From Augochlora pura (taxonomy: Eukaryota; Arthropoda; Insecta; Hymenoptera; Halictidae), in NCBI RefSeq assembly GCF_028453695.1, contig NC_135777.1, positions 17,225,714 to 17,289,713 on the forward strand: 64,000 nucleotides of DNA, read 5' to 3'. Of this stretch, positions 20,867 through 32,224 are shown piece by piece. Made by a program: the position numbers and the translations under genes. Within the stretch, counting starts at the first letter, position 1. Every line of letters starts with the position of its first letter. Below the pieces are notes generated by a model. That model ran no database searches. It saw nothing but the letters and a program-made list of their open reading frames with translations, and had not been told where the DNA came from.

Positions 20867-20872
20867 GTAAGT
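20867..20872 (+). promoter_or_regulatory. Splice donor of receptor exon (GTAAGT)
   Basis: GTAAGT follows CTTGTCAGGG at the end of the TM2 coding block, at the point where receptor similarity stops. Past it the frame reads KLNVF-stop, which is not receptor sequence. The intron phase is 1. Confidence 0.85.
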
Positions 20873-22890
20873 TAAACGTCTTTTAAAAGTTATTTTAATG
20901 TTTAGAGTGAGGTGCAGTGGGTGTAATAGTTATTAATATGGGTGGATGTTTGGAGCGTTGTATTCGGAGATGTTGAGAGGTTAGGTACGGATCTGTTTGG
21001 AATGATATTGGTCGAAATTATATATTATTATATATTGTATATTATATTATTATTTATTAGATATTATGTATTATACATTATTATAATTCTTATATATTAT
21101 TACAATTATTATTTATTATCATAATTATTAGTTATAATTATTTTATCAGGTTATGTTAATAACCTGACAAATTATTAGTTAATAATTATTAGTTTTGTTT
21201 CGCCCTGCGATTACTTCCGAAACGTCATTGTTTGAGGTATTACTCTTGATGGAAACTATATTATGGACTCTTTCGGTTAAAATTTACATTTTATAACATA
21301 TAAAATACAATAAATCAATACAAAAGCCAATATAAAATACAATAAAGCAATACAAAAACCAATATATAAAATATAATAAAGCAATATAAAAATCTGATCC
21401 GACTATGTTAAATGATCAGACTAAAGAATTTTTCGAGTTGAAGATGGCACAATTATCGGCAGCCTAAGCTGAAACATTCGAGTGCAGAGGTTCTTTTTCA
21501 TTTTTCCTAGCTGTTACAATCGGAATCTCTGTAGGACAGCTGTTAACAGTGATTCTCGGAATTGCTTCAACCCCCAGTGCTATATGATACATGTCAGTTC
21601 GAGAGCGTTACACGTACGAGAACCGATTGGTTAGTGGAAATGGAGCAAAGGAGAGTGAGAGAGCTCGGTGACGGCTCTGTGACAGTTTACCCCTCGATAG
21701 CTGTCGCTATTCTCCTCAAAGTCTGCGGACGTCCACCTTCGAGAGTGAAACTCGGTGAACCGGCTGTTTTAAAGCGGACCAGCGTTAACTTTAAGAATTG
21801 CAAATGCATTTTGTCGCTCGATTAAAAAGTACTAGAAATGTCAAACATTTGCGTACTGTCTATCGCGGTTTTTATGCATTTAAAGTTTTACAATTTACAA
21901 TTGTACGTGTACAATTATAACACGTTTATTTATTTTTTACAACTTACAATTGTGAATTTAAAACAATGGAAAGATTAAAATAAAATAAGAATTTAACTGT
22001 ATTAATTTAGATTTGTTAAAATTATTAAAGAAAGAAATCAAATCGTAATTGGGTCTTATATTTTGCAATTGATGTATGCAAATTTTTATTTTACACAAAG
22101 ATTCGTAGTCGCGTTATCAATTAAACCAGATATTATAATACACACGTTAACTGCAACGTTATAAAAATTATATCAAATTAGTAAGCTTTACTGTAATAGT
22201 AATTCTTCTCGTGATCATCTTACGTGCCATAAATGCTAATATATTTTACCTATTTAATTTCTATCGTTTTCACATAATTTTAAAATCATTTCTCCGGCTC
22301 ACAATATTTCCATTTTACGTAACAAAATGCATTTTGTACTTACAAAATTGATTCTTCTGACTCGTACCAACAGTTTCACTTTTAACAATATTTTAAGTTT
22401 ACACTTTGTTGATTTAGAAATGATTTTAGAACGCGATGTAAGAATTTGAGTGATGCCTCAGAGTCGCCGCTGCAAAAGGTTGAAACTGTGGGAAACGAGC
22501 CAAGGAGGAAGCAAATGTCTACATCGAACGACGATTGTAGGCTGATTAAAAATAAAAATACAAGACCGGGAAACACAGAGACGGAAGAAGCAGACGGGAA
22601 TGACTAATAGAATGGTTAAGCAGATTATAGGGGAAGATAAAGGAGTGGGTAAAACAGACGACATAGGTGACAATCATGGTCTAGATATGCATTTGCAACG
22701 CAGTTGGAGACAAAGATTGTAGTCTAGAGTCTAGAGTCTAAAGCATAGGAACGAAGGTTACGAATACATAAAGAGCTAACCGTATAACCGGACAATCAAA
22801 TTAATTCAGAAAGAATTGATCATCGCAGACTGCGGAAGTCTATGAATTGATCTCAAGTATTTTATAATGTATATATATTTTAAGTATTAT
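20873..22890. other. Start of putative long intron, no other gene seen
   Basis: AT-rich sequence with a TATTAT-type simple repeat at about 21015-21135 and a short run of CAATAAA-GCAATA(C/T)AAAA repeats at about 21300-21390. An 87-codon + frame (21562-21825) has no receptor or other motif. Confidence 0.4.
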
Positions 22891-22966
22891 ATGCAAACCA
22901 CACACAAAATATGCAAACCGGGACACAAAATATGCAAAACGCGCACAAAATGCAAAAATACACAGA
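22891..22966. repeat. Short tandem array, period about 20 bp
   Basis: About four units of ATGCAAACC(A/G)-ACACAAAAT with 18-21 bp spacing. Confidence 0.7.
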
Positions 22967-24217
22967 GTAAATCATACACATTACGATAAAACAAATTTCC
23001 ATTCAGGTCCCACGACATCCCCTATTTCGTATAAAAATACGCATTCGACGGCAATCTACGTACAACAGCGAAAATTAGGGGTTGAACAATTTTTGTTTTA
23101 AAATTCCTTTTATTATTTCCATTCATTCAGAGGAATATTTACGAATATTTCTATCGTGGTCAGTAGCGTTTGACTTCCGTTTCTTTAAACGGTAAGTACT
23201 AGAATTCATTTGTTATATATTTTATATATGATTTATATACAATTTATATTATGGCTCCAGGATGTCTTCAACGTGTCTACGTTTTAGTCTTCTAATTGAA
23301 TGACGTAACAGTCGAACCACAGTGAAAACGTGAGAAGCGATAAAAGGCAGCCGACGAATTAGCAATATTGCCCCGATTAGGGGGGCGGGGAAACAACGAG
23401 ACAGAAGACGAAAAATCGCTGCTCGATGGTCGCTGGCGAAACGAGCAGCCGAAGATGTTGTCGACCTTCGGCCGCCCGAATATTCGGGATCACGAAAAGG
23501 GGGGGGGGGGGGGAGGCTGCTGGAAACGTTCTTAGTCGTTAAGATTTCCATCAGCCAGATGCATTTTCCAATAATGGCTGGCGAACTTTCCGACCGTTGC
23601 GCGCGCTCGAATCTAAGTTTTCCCCCTTGTTACCGAGATTACGAGAAGATTGAGGAAAGCCCGATGAAGATTCAGTAACGCGGAGGAGTGAATATCATCG
23701 GGCGGGCTCTCGAGTTCACCGGGAGAGGTGTTACTCGCTCCGACACCGAGACCGTTCCTTAAACGAGGATCGATGGCGCTCCCGTGTGTCGAAGTTCCCG
23801 CGCCGTTGTTCGACAACCGGTGAACGATGCCGCGGCCATTTTTTCATTCCGAGACCAGATGAAAAGACAACAGGAGAATCGGCGGGGCGCGCGCGCCGGT
23901 TAATGCGGCAAACACGATGTTTCGGGGGGGAGGTATGGAATTGATATTTGTTTAGCGGTTGAATCGGCGAACGGTTAAATTAAACGAAGCATAATGACGC
24001 GTTCTTCTTATTTCGCAATTACCGCCATTGTGCGGGCCGCGTTACGTTTCAATGGACGCGCTCTTGTAATTTTTACGATTTTATTCAGGTCTGATTGCAC
24101 GCGGCTGCGTTAATTAATACCACAGGGCTACAAAGAATTCTGTATTATACATTGTACTGTTCTTTTTTTTTTAATAGAACTGCGCGTTTTTTAACAATAT
24201 TAATCACATCGTGATCG
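22967..24217. other. No gene seen; poly-G run
   Basis: AT-rich at first, CpG-rich at about 23330-23930, with a G run at about 23500-23512. Open frames on the - strand (23249-23551 and 23613-23816) have no motifs. Confidence 0.3.
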
Positions 24218-24467
24218 TTAACCCCTGTCGTACTTTGACGAGTCCGACTCGTGATTATGATTTCTAATAATAACCTGTTAAGTAAGGATGTTATTGCGTC
24301 TTTATAAATCGAAATAAAATTCTGTCTTTTCACTAGAAATATTTAAGCGCTGAAGTAATTGTAAGCACACTATAAATGTGAATTTTATTTCTCCTCCATG
24401 AAATTATTCCAATGAAAAATGATTTAATCATTGTAACTGCGAAGATACAAGTACTGCAAGGTGTTAA
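24218..24467. mobile_element. TTAA MITE, half-length relative of the foldback
   Basis: TTAACCCCTGTCGTACTTTG at 24218 and the inverted end TTAACACCTTGCAGTACTTG at 24467 bound 250 bp. Just inside the left end is ACGAGTCCGACTCGTGAT, a palindrome resembling the centre of the foldback at 3606-4065. The interior AATAAAATTCTGTCTTTTCAC is shared with 33395-33639. Non-coding. Confidence 0.7.
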
Positions 24468-24834
24468 ACGTTCGACTAGAATTCAACGAAGTTTTTACGG
24501 AATTTCAGGTTAGGTTTGTTTAGTTTATTCAGTCTATTCAGTCCCTTAGCAGTTGCTCATAAATTATTGGACGAATTAATTGAGTCTTTTAATTGGGTCG
24601 TGGAAGTTTACGCATTTATGCGATCGAATGAAAACTTCGACGAAGTTTCTGTCTAGCTTCCGGTTCCTGCGTTAGAAAGCCTTTAAACAGTTAAGTCAAT
24701 TCTGCCTAACTTATTCTTTGCGAGTAAGTAGCTCGCAAAGTCTGTTAGCAATGTGTACACACGCGTACAGAACGAGCGTGAAAGCGCGGAGATTGTTAAT
24801 TGCGATGTTTCAGTTGAAAAGAAATTTTCATGAT
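24468..24834. other. No gene seen
   Basis: Mixed AT-rich sequence with no paired repeats or motif-bearing open frame. Confidence 0.3.
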
Positions 24835-25158
24835 TTAACGTTTAGAAAATGTTCAAACATGTGGCGCCATTGTTTTCCTTTTAAATAGTTAGTTGTGGTA
24901 TCGCTGTTAAAATATTGAATAAAGAGGACTTTTTTATTTCATAGAATTAACAATTTTATTCCTAATATTTCCCTTCTCGTTTAATATTAATATATACTTC
25001 ATATATAATAAACGAAAAACGCATAAATGGGACTTTCATAAATTAAATAAGTAAGATAAATAAAATTTTGTTTAACTTGAACAAAAAAAGCGTCATCTTT
25101 TAGGTGACAGGACCGCCATAGAAATATACCTGTCACCCAGATATGGCGACGAACTCGT
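24835..25158. mobile_element. Possible degenerate TTTAACG-ended MITE
   Basis: ATTTAACGTTTAG followed by GTGGCGCCAT at the left, and on the - strand CATTTAACGAGTTCGTCGCCAT at the right, form weak inverted termini over about 320 bp. An inner inverted repeat GGTGACAGG/CCTGTCACC lies near 25102-25137. The similarity is too short to be certain. Confidence 0.35.
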
Positions 25159-28100
25159 TAAATGATGTGCTTCAATAAAAAATAAATTTAGCGGCTTCGA
25201 GATGGCCATTGAATCTGAGAACAATGAAAACATTAATACCGGCTCAAATTATGTCGAAACAAACAACGCAGTGCGCCACGGTTTTCACAAAAAAAGTAGC
25301 TGATCACTGTTTCGGATATTCGAAATAAATCCGAGCTTCGTGAAAGCACTGAAAAGCCATTGTACGCGCGGTCTTTCGTGGAAATATACATGTATATGTA
25401 TATATATCCGAAAATATTCGGTGGGAAAATGGAGTTTAAAATGACTGTATTTGTTTCGTAATTAAGAGAAATACTCGTGGTATAGTGATACGGAGCTGGG
25501 TTTATTTTAAACAAATTCCATTCGCGCCGAACGCTGCGCGCCGTGCGAACGCATCATTTTCACCGTAGAAACATGTTATACAGGGTGGTCCGTACAACTT
25601 GTCCATCTCGTGAAATTTTTAAAGTAAGCATTGAACAATAACTTTTTAATCAAAAAGTTAGTTTAAAGGAGCATAGTATGTAATTTGTTATTTTTATATT
25701 ATTATTTTTTTAATAGACGGAGATTTAGAGGTTAACTTCTTTTTCTTAAATGGAATAATATTCTTTATATAAAGATATGGAAAAATGTCGAATTTTAACA
25801 ATTGGATTTACTGAAATATTGTATCATTTAAGTGACAGTTCTCGAAATTATACAATAATAAAAATAGACTTGAGAGGACAGCGAAATTGGTGTAATTTTC
25901 TCTGAATGGGCATATAAGATAATTGAGACACGACATTACAACTGCTTATGGTACGTCAATGTCGACAGATGATATCGCATGTGCTAAAGACACGACCAAT
26001 CAAATTACAATTATAACAAAAATTACGATCAGATAAAATATTAAATATAATACGAGATAATTATTATATTCTGTTGAAATTGCTAATAAAACACTAATTT
26101 CAACACATTATATCGTATATACTAAAGACTAAACAAATTAAATCAGAATTATAACAAAAATTGTAACCAAATTAAATATTCACGCTGTAAATAATTATTA
26201 CACTATTTCATAACTGCAAATAAAACTCCAATTTCAACAAATTATAATAAATTGAGTTTAAACAAAATCATAATCAATAAACTATTCACATGAATTATGG
26301 AAGATAATAAATACATTCTGTTAGAATTGTTTATAAAATTCCATTTTAAACAGACCACAATATTTCAAAAATGTAGCAAACTAAATAAATTGAGTCACAG
26401 TGGAATCAAATATTCCAGCGAATTACAGCTTCCACTTTAAATAAAACTGAACAATTTCTTCCGAGATTATACATCATTATTTATACAGGAAACGATTTCC
26501 CAAAAAAGAGCGAAACTCTTTCGTTTCGAAAAATTTGTTTTTCCGCTGATTATAAATGAATATCCTGCCGCGTCTCTCGGTTCCACAATTCCCGGCGACG
26601 GTGGATGTAAATTCGTGTTAAAATTTGCAAATCTATTCATTACGGAATTCGCCGTGTTCTGCGCCAAAACTCCAGCCGAGGAACGTTCGAAATATATCGC
26701 GCGAAATCTTCGGCGCAGTTTATGTGCGTTACGGATTCCGTACATAGACGGCTCGGGCGGCTCTTGTAAATAGGCGATACCGTGGACGAGCTTATTGGTA
26801 TTCCGGCAAACGAGTCGCGGCAATATTAGTAAGTTGCGCGCAGTTGCCGCGTGAAACAAGGTACACGGAGGGGGTTTCCGAGGTCCGCGGCACTTTGCAA
26901 TTTCCGCCTCGATACTTTTCTTTTAGTCATCCCGTTCGAATTCCTTTTCGCCTAACAATTCGCAATGCCGCGGCGAAGTCGACGGTATTTTACGCGCTTA
27001 ATCGGCTTCTTGCGTGGAAAAGTTAACAATAACTCGTTTAATTGACTTCCGAACTGGTGCGCGTTTCGCAACAGACAATTTACACTTTGTTAAACTATAC
27101 GGCTTTTTCTGTCGCCGTGTTTCTTGTTACGCTTGCGAGGAAATGAAGGAGTAGATTTATGAATGTGTAGATAATATATTTAATAGATTTTGATTCAGAT
27201 AATAGATTTTGATTTAGATGATAGATTTGAATTTAGATAATAGATTTAAGACGGCTGTAATATTATTTATTAAATTAATGCTTCTTCGACGTTTCTACAA
27301 TACTATACAGTATTTTTTACTGATGTATGATATTCGAATTATACCTCAATAATATTTAATAAGCACTTTTATGATATCTCAATTTAAGAAATTTAAGAGA
27401 ATTTTTAATTCTCTATAATAAGTAAATAACTATGTTATAATATTCTGACAGTAATTTATTTATTATTTCTAAAAATATGGTTCCGGATTAATAGTAATAT
27501 GTTAAAAATTGTTCTTAAGCTTTGTTTTACCAAATCTTTTTATATTTGCCTCCCAGAAGCTGCGTGAATAAAATGTACACAATTTCGTATGCAAACATTT
27601 CAGTTTTTATTTATTAAACTAGAAATAAGGTATGTAAACCATGAAAAAAGGGATATAAGTAGATAAACATTAAAATTACATAGATAAAATACAAAATCAT
27701 TAAGAAAACAATTTCGTCAAATTTTCTTGAAAATTTTAATATCAAGAGATATTTCATAGAATTGCGTAAACCATAAAAATGTTGAAACTCTCATTTGGCC
27801 AGGGGAAGTTTCCCCACGAACTTCTCCGCGCTTCCACGATAACCAAACGGGCACGCGAGGCTCGCGGAATCGCGCGACGTCGAAGTCGTCGACGTCGACC
27901 TTGCGCCGCGCGATTTTCCGATCAGACGGTGCTTTACCGTCTAATCGACTGTGTAGCGTGATGCGTTGTAGTACGTCGATTTGATGTAGACACGGCGGTT
28001 TACTTATGAATGAGACCTAGACACACCGCTGGCGTACGTCCAAGTCCGTCTATTCCGAGAGGTTTCAGTAGTCCCGGAAGCTATACGACCTTTGCCGATC

Positions 28101-28630
28101 GCCCTCCTCCCTCGCCACGATATTTCAACGTCTACTTATTACAGTCGCGCGACCGGCATAGATTTTTCAACAGGATCAAACGACCGAAGTTCGATTTCTC
28201 GGTTTGCTTTCGCCCGGAAACGCGACGCGTCGCATATCTCTCCGCCCACTTACGAATACCCAGATTTGAGAAACATTTCTGGACAGCGAGGATTTCATTC
28301 ATTTTCTTAACTTCTTAGGCACGACGCGTCAATTTGGTGGTTTTTTGTGAATGTTTCGCGCTTTACTCAATTCTTTTATTAATCATTAATTTCTTGGATA
28401 GCTTTCGTTTAGATATAGTTTCTACTGAATGTGGACTGTAATATTTTTTATTAAGAAACTATCACACTTAGATTTGTGTTTAAGATTATGTGCGAGTTTC
28501 TATTAAAAATCAACCATAACATTTTACTGCTATTTAAAATCAATTATCATGATATCATTTTTATTAGAAGTCAACTACAATATTTTATATTAAAAATTAA
28601 CCATTATATTTTACTCCTATTTAAAGTCAA
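25159..28630. other. Mostly AT-rich intronic DNA, no gene seen
   Basis: About 3.5 kb. At 25571 the word TATACAGGGTGGTCCGTAC resembles one end of a CAGGGTG-type transposon, but no partner end is found. CpG-rich stretches lie at about 26560-26960 and 27790-28310. Open frames there (for example 26467-26859 on - and 28010-28318 on +) show no domain. Confidence 0.35.
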
Positions 28631-28800
28631 TTTCTATTAAAAATAATTTCTATAATTTCTATTAAAAATAATTTCTATAATTTCTATTAAAAATAATTTC
28701 TATAATTTCTATTAAAAATCAATTATAATTTCTATTAGAAATCTGCTATAACTTTCTATTAAAAATCAACTATAAGTTTCTGTTAAAAATCCATAATAAA
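28631..28800. repeat. AT-rich minisatellite, period 25 bp
   Basis: Units of TTTCTATTAAAAATAAT plus TTCTATAA start at 28631, 28656, 28681, 28706 and 28730. They decay into AAAAATCAACTATAA variants further right. The first three units are identical. Confidence 0.85.
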
Positions 28801-29666
28801 TTATACTAAAAAACCAGTAAAAATTCAAAATTACATGAAAAGTCTATTATAATTTGTCTATATTTGAAATCAACAATATTGCAAATATCCTTAATAAAGT
28901 GAGCAGAATTCTAAATCAATTTGGTACCATTCCTGCTCCATCAATCATTTATTCAGATTTATTATAAACGCATCGATTCGACAGTCTAACGACGAGACAT
29001 TACCATATTATACGAGCATCATTAGAATGTATTCCCAGAAATGATTTGCGAGCCGATCTGGTAGTTAGCCGGGTAATTCTCTATCGTCTGGTCTAATCGA
29101 ATAAAATTTCGTTGGCCCGCGGTGCACGAAGCCCGGGTCTCCCAAACTTGAACACAGCCACGAGAGCCGAAGTTGAGACCTTTGTTGTCCCGACAAATAC
29201 CGGGCCACGGTTAAAGTCCGCGTAATTGACTTAACTTCGTAACAAGTTGGAGATACTCGCACACTTTGCTTTATTACTCATTTCCTTGCCCGGGAATAAC
29301 GCTATGCCACATTTTCGCTTTAAAGCGCTGCACAATAAGCGCCCCCCCCCCCGGACTTTCGTCGGAATCGTTAGCATCTGTCGCGTATCCTGTTTCGAAT
29401 GCTTCAATGGGTATTTCAATTATTTAAATCGCGACAATAGGGGGGCTATGCAACAATCGATACGTATGCTTAATAATGAATCGGCGGAGTTTTTTGACAA
29501 AAATGTAATTGCCAATAGAGTATGCCTAGGATCAACTATGATATTATTTTGCAATTATTTTCAATGTTTATTAGTTCTTATCTGTAACGCGATAAAGCTT
29601 TACATGTTTAACAATTATTAATCGTGCACTATAATCGTCATTAGATTCTTATACTCGATGCGATTG
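28801..29666. other. No gene seen; poly-C run
   Basis: AT-rich with a moderately CpG-rich core at 29040-29400 and a C run at 29342-29351. A 124-codon + frame (29247-29621) has no recognised motif and spans the C run, so it is probably chance. Confidence 0.3.
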
Positions 29667-29866
29667 TTAACACTTTACCGACCGATCCTTCGGCCGTAAA
29701 CATTTTTATAATTTGTTAGCATTAGCATTGAAGAATATTAATTTTATTTATTTTATCTACGGCGAAAGGTACCTAATATTTAAAAAATCATATGATAATA
29801 CCTCAGTACTAATTAGCGAATTATTGGTTGCCCTGACAACCGAGTCACAGGTCGTTGAAGAGTTAA
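29667..29866. mobile_element. TTAA MITE, CACTTTACCGACCG terminal family
   Basis: TTAACACTTTACCGACCGAT at 29667 pairs with the inverted TTAACTCTTCAACGACCTGT ending at 29866. It has the same terminal type as 14133-14314, with a more diverged right end, and is 200 bp with TTAA flanks. Non-coding. Confidence 0.65.
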
Positions 29867-30343
29867 ACATCAATCTTAATCCATATTTCTGCTACTCGTG
29901 CAACCAATACGGTAATTGAGCATAAGATAATTACAGACAACAGGAGAGCTCGACTTCGATGACCATGACCTTGGTGTGTGTGTGTGTCGTAGAGTGAGAC
30001 GTTCGTCGTTAAAAAATCACGATCGAAAGAAGATAGGATACACCTTGGTGAATTGCGTTCGTTACGGTATGAGCTGCTCGGAATGAGATTGCTTATGGAT
30101 TCGCATAGGATTGCGATCTTAATAGCGGCTAGGTACGGTTGATTAGGTTTGCTCTCAGTATACGTGACGGGGTTAATCACAGGAACCACTTACACCGGGT
30201 GGAATCAACATAATGTAAGGAAATTGTTATTTATGGAAATTGTAATTTAAGGAGCATTGTTTTAGCATATTGTACAAAATTTGACATATTATAATTAAAT
30301 ACCATACATGAATATATAATTTAGAATATATAGAATAATTCAT
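29867..30343. other. No gene seen
   Basis: Mixed sequence with a (GT)n run near 29974-29987. A - strand frame (29863-30189) has no motif. Confidence 0.3.
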
Positions 30344-30428
30344 ACAATAAAAACTATTTATTCTTATTAATTTTTAATTCATGCTACAATAAAAACTATT
30401 TATTCTTATTAATTTTTAATTCATGCTA
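30344..30428. repeat. Perfect 42-bp tandem duplication
   Basis: The unit beginning ACAATAAAAACTATTTATTC and ending TTTTTAATTCATGCT occurs at 30344 and 30386 with no differences, so the duplication is recent. Confidence 0.9.
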
Positions 30429-31085
30429 CCTGTCACAATCCCCATTAAAGTCTTTTTAAAAAATATAAAATATTTCAACGAAACGTAATTTGAATATAAT
30501 TATGCGCACGTCGCATAAATTCCGAATTTTTTATTCTTTCGGATCAATACTCGATCTTCTATTCTCTCCGGAAAAATACTGATTTGTTTATTCCTTTCGG
30601 ACAAATACCGAATTATTTTAATAAAATTCCTTATTTTTCGCTCTTGTTAGTCACTTCCGATTACCATTGTCCATTAAAAAAGGTATTACGTAAGCAAGGA
30701 AATTTATAATATTAGTTATTAATTATTAATTAATATTGGTTAATACTACTTAATTAATCCAGATAAAAAGGTTAAAAAAAGAGGGTGCTTAATTTGTCTT
30801 TCTTTGTTACCCCAACTAATAGCAGCATTAAAAACAGTATTACATATTCTAAATCATTGTCACTATCAATAAACTAGTCCTTTTAACATAAAAAGGTTCA
30901 CATTATTTATTCCAGTTTTACAAATGTTAATGCGTCTACGCAGATCGAGGTTATGTTAAGGGGTTAATGAATACAGTACTAAACCAGAATAAAAACGATT
31001 TATATTTACTATCAACCTTATTTATAAGAAATCACAACAATAAAAATATCAACGAATTCTCGCAAATCGAACATTCGTTGTACAA
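30429..31085. other. AT-rich, no gene seen
   Basis: AT-rich sequence. A single TTAAGGGGTTAA near 30955 resembles a MITE terminus, but its partner is not visible. Confidence 0.3.
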
Positions 31086-31600
31086 ATTATTTTCCCAGCT
31101 GCCGTAAACACCGATTACGCGGCGTTCCGTACGGTCCGTCGTTGAAATGGCGCTTGGTTCGCGGGCGCGCGGTTTTCGGCGAGAGACACTCGGGGCGAAA
31201 CAGAACGTAACCGTGGACCCGGCCGGAATTGCCGAGATGTCTGTAGACACATTCGGCAGAGTAATGCCGCCGGAATTGTCGGGGAGCGTAAGTGGCCAAT
31301 TTGTAGCAACCTCGATTCGCGGCGTCGCCATTTTTCACCCACTTCCCAGGTTCTTCCGACTGAATGTTTTAACAATGCTGGAACAACCCACCTGGAACCA
31401 GCCCTCGATCTTCCACGTGCCGAGCAGCTCTACCCCGAGATCGATTGTCAAGGCCGACTTATGGCAGTCAGCTTCGGGTCATTTTTACAAAGTTGCCTCA
31501 TATACAACTGTCGTTGTTGCACCCCGGCCGCTCGTAGCTTCTCCTGGCATTCTGATCCACGGTTCCTTCGAAAATATACAAAAGTACTGAATTGACGAGT
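31086..31600. other. GC-richer block with long open frames, function unknown
   Basis: This block stands out from AT-rich flanks on both sides. A + frame of 147 codons (31147-31590) and three overlapping - frames of 83-99 codons (about 31032-31375) are open together. I recognise no domain, signal peptide or transmembrane segment in any of them, and no clear splice sites frame the block. It could be a decayed transposon or retrocopy, an exon of an unknown gene, or chance. Confidence 0.3.
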
Positions 31601-31927
31601 TCATATTATCATTGTTGCATATATGCCACTCCCGCGATTTGGTTCTTTATATAAAAATATACAAATTAATTTAATTAGTTGTCTTTTAACATTGCTCATT
31701 AGACGTATTAAATTAATAAGCGGAATACTCAAAGAGATAAGAAATTAGTTCGATAGAAGTTTAAGAAATATTTATAGAAATTTAACTTGCATAGAGCTAG
31801 AAAAACTGGAGCTTTATCTTTTTATTAAGAATTTTAATGGAGTTCAAATGAAATTATATTCAAATTTCCTACCAGTTTTTAGACTGCAAATGCAATTTAG
31901 TCTTCGAGCAGAAGTGTTTCAAATTAA
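31601..31927. other. AT-rich, no gene seen
   Basis: AT-rich spacer leading into the transposon cluster. Confidence 0.3.
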
Positions 31928-32159
31928 TTAACCCTTTGCGCTTGAGTGGTACCGCGAAGGCACCACTAAAATTATTCTATCACGTTCCAAATCATTTTTA
32001 TACTACCAAATATTATATTTAAAAAATTGTTAACAGTGAAGCTGTTAGAATCAATTTCACACGTATAACATAAGTTTTGTCACATAAAATGGAAATAATA
32101 TAAGCCAGAACAATTATTTTAGATTTACAATTAAAACGGCTTCGATTGCAAAGGATTAA
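31928..32159. mobile_element. TTAA MITE, CCCTTTGCACTCG terminal family
   Basis: TTAACCCTTTGCGCTTGAGT at 31928 pairs with the inverted TTAATCCTTTGCAATCGAAG ending at 32159. It is 232 bp, TTAA-flanked, AT-rich and non-coding. It is the first of four elements packed between 31.9 and 34.2 kb. Confidence 0.7.
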
Positions 32160-32224
32160 TATATTACATGCCACTATATACACAATTTATTAAACTAAAA
32201 AACAAGATGTCAACGGATAAAGTA

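Noticed and set aside
25571..25600. TATACAGGGTGGTCCG transposon-like end
   Set aside because: No matching inverted end could be found downstream, so an element cannot be delimited.
29247..29621. 124-codon + open frame
   Set aside because: It spans a C run, has no motif, and the overlapping - frames are also open; judged to be chance.
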